A stretch of DNA of 64,000 nucleotides, taken from positions 27,692,173 to 27,756,172 of the forward strand of contig OZ037766.1 in NCBI GenBank assembly GCA_964035545.1. The letters run 5' to 3'. The notes beneath the pieces were generated by a model, which had not been told where the DNA came from, did no database searches, and saw only the letters and a program-made list of their open reading frames with translations. This document shows positions 60,232-64,000 of this stretch, piece by piece; positions within the stretch are counted from its first letter, which is position 1; the number at the start of each line of letters is the position of its first letter. The stretch is from Bugula neritina. Lineage: Eukaryota; Bryozoa; Gymnolaemata; Cheilostomatida; Bugulidae. A program made the position numbers and the translations under genes.

Positions 60232-62297
60232 GCTATCTTATCTTAACACCTACTAATCTGCCTAGCCTGTGTCCAGTATTCAAGTTAATAGAATCTGGCT
60301 TTGACTGAAATCACCTTCATTTACATAAATATGGCTGTACATGGACATGCGCCAATGTGTATGCTCTGTTTTCATTATTGCCCCAGTAATTTGAAGAGCA
60401 ATGAGTTCTTTGTGTAAAAATTTGCTAGAAGAACATTAATTTAAGTTTCAAGTTTTATTATAATGATGCAATAAGTTATTAGTAATCTTGGATATTATAT
60501 CCCTCTCATTGTCTTGCCAGTCATAAGCTTAGGTGCCTTCGAGTGACGTATTTACTTTGTATAATGTTGTCTTCACCAGCATGGTTATAGCATTTTTCAC
60601 ACCTCTCTTTATAGTCTGTGTTAATTTATATAGCATGCATCTTTCATATTTTTGAGCACTTACATTTATATATACTTACTGTGTCTTTCTGTTGTATGCT
60701 TTTGGGTCGTAGATGGCTAGAATTGAATTTGCGAGTTGTAAAATGTAGCTGCCCTGGTTTATTAATACTCCTAAAAATGCTTCACTCATATTAGCTAACT
60801 GTGTTGTGCTCCCTTTTGATAATGTATATAGCCAACTAATTATTATATTTTTAAGTTATATATTTTAGAATTAAAGTATTTTGAAATGTTAGAATACTTT
60901 CATCATCTATATACCATCCTCATACTGTTCACCTAGTCTCATCATCACGTTCTGTTGTGAAATATTTTACTCATATTTTCAATATCATATGCTGGAATTG
61001 CTAAAATAAATGCATTACCATTTATTTTAGCAGTATACATGGTTTCAATTATTCTCTATCATTATTATGCTGTGTTGCATCTCCTTTTTTCAAGTGGTGC
61101 AATGTAGCTCATTATGAGTGCTACAGGGCATAGATTGTTATGTTTTTAGCAAGCAACATGTTTGCATATTGCTTGTAAGAAATTGCAATAATTTCGTTAC
61201 AGATTGCTTCATATGTTACACCCTACAAGCATGATCAGTAACCAAATAATGTTTTAGGAAAACATATCTTTCAATTATATTATGTAGTTCTAAGCTAATG
61301 TCAAACCAACTTGGCAAAAGTGAAGCCAGGTAATGCTGTTTTAAAGCAGATGTTTCAAGCCTTAAAGAATGCTTAAGCCCACAATGAACACAAACCCCTC
61401 ACCACAGGGGGGGATAGCTTTACACTATCTGCTTTGTAACAGTGTTGCTACATTACAAAGGAAGAGTTAGGTTGCGATTGTACGTGAATGCAATAATAAT
61501 TTATCCATGCACAGTTTAAACAGATCACAGCAAAACACCTGAGGAAGTTGAAAGTTAAATCTTGTTTTGCTATGAGTTTCATTAATGCATTGAATGATGG
61601 ACTGTCTGTTAATTAAATAGTGCACAGTAATGCTTTAAGTTATTACTCACGAATAGTTACAAAACAGGATTTTAAAATAATCCAATAAACTGTACAGCAA
61701 TTGAAAATAATTGAGTTCAGTATATTTTGAACTGGATAAAATGCTATACAGCAATTGGGTAAAATAATATTATATAGTCACATATGATATGAGTTATTCG
61801 AATGTTAAAATATAGTTTCAGTGCACAAAATCATGCAGAGCATGTAGCTTACAGCTAGTAGTCATAGAAAATATATTCAACAATGCCACCAGCATTTACC
61901 AATAAAACGCTGTTTTATCAGCTGATATAAAAATGATTCCTCTGAAGGAATAGCAGAGTGTAAAATCCAAGACGTAAAAATATTACAACATGAAAAATTG
62001 ATATGGCATCCTTGTACATTAGATGACATCCAAAAATATAATTAAAATATTGCTAATACTTCTTGGTATTAAAAAAATACACGAAAAATCTCATCATTTG
62101 CAGGCAAGCAGAATGGAATCATCATATTATATAAATATACATGTATATCATATGGTGACATATAGATAATGATGTAATCTGGTGAAGGGTAAAACATAAG
62201 TATATAATGCGTAGTTTACATTATCAGTTACATAACAAAAAATTAAAGTAGACATTTACCAAATGCTTAGTTTAGATTAAAATTCAGTCACAATAGT
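60232..62297. other. Convergent intergenic region (TMEM272-like gene and N4BP2)
   Basis: Two kb between facing stop codons, AT-rich; holds both 3' UTRs. ATTAAA near 60873 is a possible poly(A) signal for the plus gene. No further gene seen. Confidence 0.5.
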
Positions 62298-63966
62298 TTA
62301 AAGCACCACCCTTATCATCCCAGGGTTGGACATGGAATGCCTACAACAAACAATATATGGTTAGACAGCTTGCTTTATTAATGGCAGCATTTAAAGAAGG
62401 GGGACAGACTCATCTTATAGTAAAACGAAGATGGCTTCAATTCTTATCTTTCAGCATAATGCAAGTCTTCGTTGTATTAAAACTCAATTAAAACAGCAAA
62501 CGGAGATGTGTGTATTAGTGAATTAGCTGCTAAAAGTATAATATTTTATTATAAAGTTTATTGTTTAAAGTGCTGTGATAACAGAAACTATTGGCTAACT
62601 GCCAAGAACTTACTGTATATTGTTTTTGTTTAAATACGCGAGTACAGCACTCCGAACTTTCGGTACGCCTCCTTTGGAGTTATTTCCACGGCCAGTTACT
62701 AGGTAGACATACTTCTCTTTTCCTGGTGCAAAGTTAAAAGTAGATATAAGGATGAAGAAAAGGAGTGGAGTGGTTATAGCACATAAAATGCTATAGTGTG
62801 TATCATTTTATACTATAACATATAATATTTAATACATGGTATTGCAATAATGTAAACTTGTACAGTATATAATATGGCAGATATAATCGTGTGAAATATC
62901 ATATGGTTTGAAATGGAAACACAATAATGATCATAATAAATCTCAGTGTGAAGTAGTTACACACATAACTTTCTAAAAGATGAAAGAATAAAATGGCCAG
63001 AATGGATACACATGGACAGAGTGAGTAAGTGCACATTTCAAGCTCCACTACAAATTATCTTCAAAATAAAACCCACCTCGTCGCTTAGCCAGGATGATTT
63101 GTTCCACAACGAGCACCGCCTCATGAGGGTGAAGGCCGTGCAGGTCTGCTTCCTGCCGATCCCTGTTTGAGTTGTTGTGTCGAAATATTTGAGAGGCTGC
63201 CTGGAAGTTGGCCTCTTTTTGTTTGCTCTTATGATCCTGCGCCTGTAAGCAAGACGTTCACACATTAAATAATATGAAACCAACTCTAACAGACCATGTA
63301 AAACTCTGCCAGTCAGGGTCAGATACCACTAAAATATCTCACCATTATAACTTATATAAAATCCTGCAAGTTGTTTGATATTGTATTTAAGTCAGTTTTC
63401 AATTGCATTTCAGTCAAATTTTTGATAATTCAAATTGTGGAGTGGTAACGTTCAAACTTAGACCATTATATCTTGGTGCTCACTAAACTTTATACAGGTT
63501 TGCTAATTATTATCCATACAGTGTACTAGAAATCAACAAGTAACCATCAATCGGTATCATACCATTCGTCCGTAATGGTAGCCAACATCAAACTGCTTTT
63601 TCATAAAAGCATTTCGGGCCTTTTCCTCGCACTTCTTTTTCTCTTCCATATGAATTAGAGCCTCAGCTCTGAACTCATTATATCCGGCTTTGTTCTCATA
63701 TTCTTCCATATCGAACCACTGTTGGAACACAGGACACATGCATTCACAAAGAATTGCTAAGATACAGATAATTTGTTGTTATACAAGAAGTAACAACTCC
63801 ACTTGTGTGCAGGTAACTTAGACTAAGAACAATGCAATAATGACCTGATCGTCGCCGTGGACTGCACCGTTGAGAGACACGGGAACTGCAGAGGCACCAT
63901 CACTGCTCTCAGCTTTCGCCCCATGACTTGGTACTGGTGGAGATGATACTTTTGCTTTGGAGTTTG
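62298..63966 (-). CDS. N4BP2: NEDD4-binding protein 2 (N4BP2)-like, C-terminal DUF1771 and Smr domains (5' part outside window)
   Basis: Five exons in transcript order: 63966-63845, 63718-63563, 63242-63077, 62722-62614, 62340-62298 (TAA at 62300-62298). All GT-AG with matching phases; the reading frame enters from beyond the right edge. The first visible exon is low-complexity linker. The next encodes a charged helix (EEKKKCEEKARNAFMKKQ) leading into DUF1771 (DVGYHYGRMAQDHKSKQKEA). The Smr domain follows, with the DLHGLHPHEAV motif and the TGRGNNSKGG nuclease-type loop. The tail NPGMIRVVL parallels the IKPGCLKVMLK end of human N4BP2. Smr domains act as DNA/RNA nicking endonucleases; in animals N4BP2 also has an N-terminal polynucleotide kinase and a CUE domain, expected outside this window. 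Partial only because of the window edge. Confidence 0.85.
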
Positions 63967-64000
63967 CTGCAGGAGTCAAAAACAAATCAACTTCACAGAC

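Overview
The window is nuclear DNA of an invertebrate animal, most likely a lophotrochozoan (spiralian); I cannot name the species. It is AT-rich. Its genes are split into many short exons with canonical GT-AG introns, and the introns are full of micro- and minisatellites. It carries tRNA-derived SINE-like fragments, a decayed LINE and a TIR-bounded insertion. There are no operons, ribosome binding sites or other bacterial features. All gene models below were built by joining reading frames across GT/AG sites and checking intron phase, so internal junctions are well supported while UTR ends are not defined.

Layout, left to right. (1) 136-914: a MITE-like inverted-repeat element rich in GATCGATC palindromes. 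(2) 1252-8848, plus: the 3' ten coding exons of a secreted IgGFc-binding-domain protein with a MopE-type Asp-rich metal-binding segment; one of its introns holds a perfect 1.5-kb (TG)n tract. (3) 10185-20738, minus: a complete 24-exon chromokinesin KIF4 gene (1198 aa), with a different minisatellite in many of its introns. (4) 22787-33468, plus: a complete 9-exon phytanoyl-CoA dioxygenase-family gene (300 aa); its 6.1-kb fifth intron contains a 5.4-kb TTAA-flanked TIR element enclosing a split, frameshifted LINE. (5) 37505-47354, plus: an 8-exon gene for a secreted protein of three Ig domains that resemble domains 1-3 of VEGF/PDGF-type receptors, ending without a membrane segment or kinase. 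(6) 48971-54265, minus: a complete 10-exon gene for a 637-aa acidic, Ser/Thr-rich protein I do not recognise. (7) 58145-60231, plus: a 5-exon TMEM272-like four-pass membrane protein with an N-terminal PPPSY motif. (8) 62298-63966 and beyond the right edge, minus: the 3' exons of an N4BP2-type gene with DUF1771 and Smr domains.

The genes alternate in orientation (convergent at about 9.5, 48 and 61 kb; divergent at about 21.7 and 56 kb) and show no shared pathway. KIF4 is a mitotic motor, the dioxygenase is metabolic, the Ig and IgGFc proteins are extracellular, and TMEM272-like and N4BP2 can be linked only speculatively through NEDD4/WW biology.

Most worth a second look: the apparently soluble VEGFR-like receptor, whose stop codon lies just past what looks like a decayed splice donor; the (TG)764 tract placed 95 bp before the 3' splice site of an exon that could be skipped in frame; and the nested transposon complex in the dioxygenase intron.
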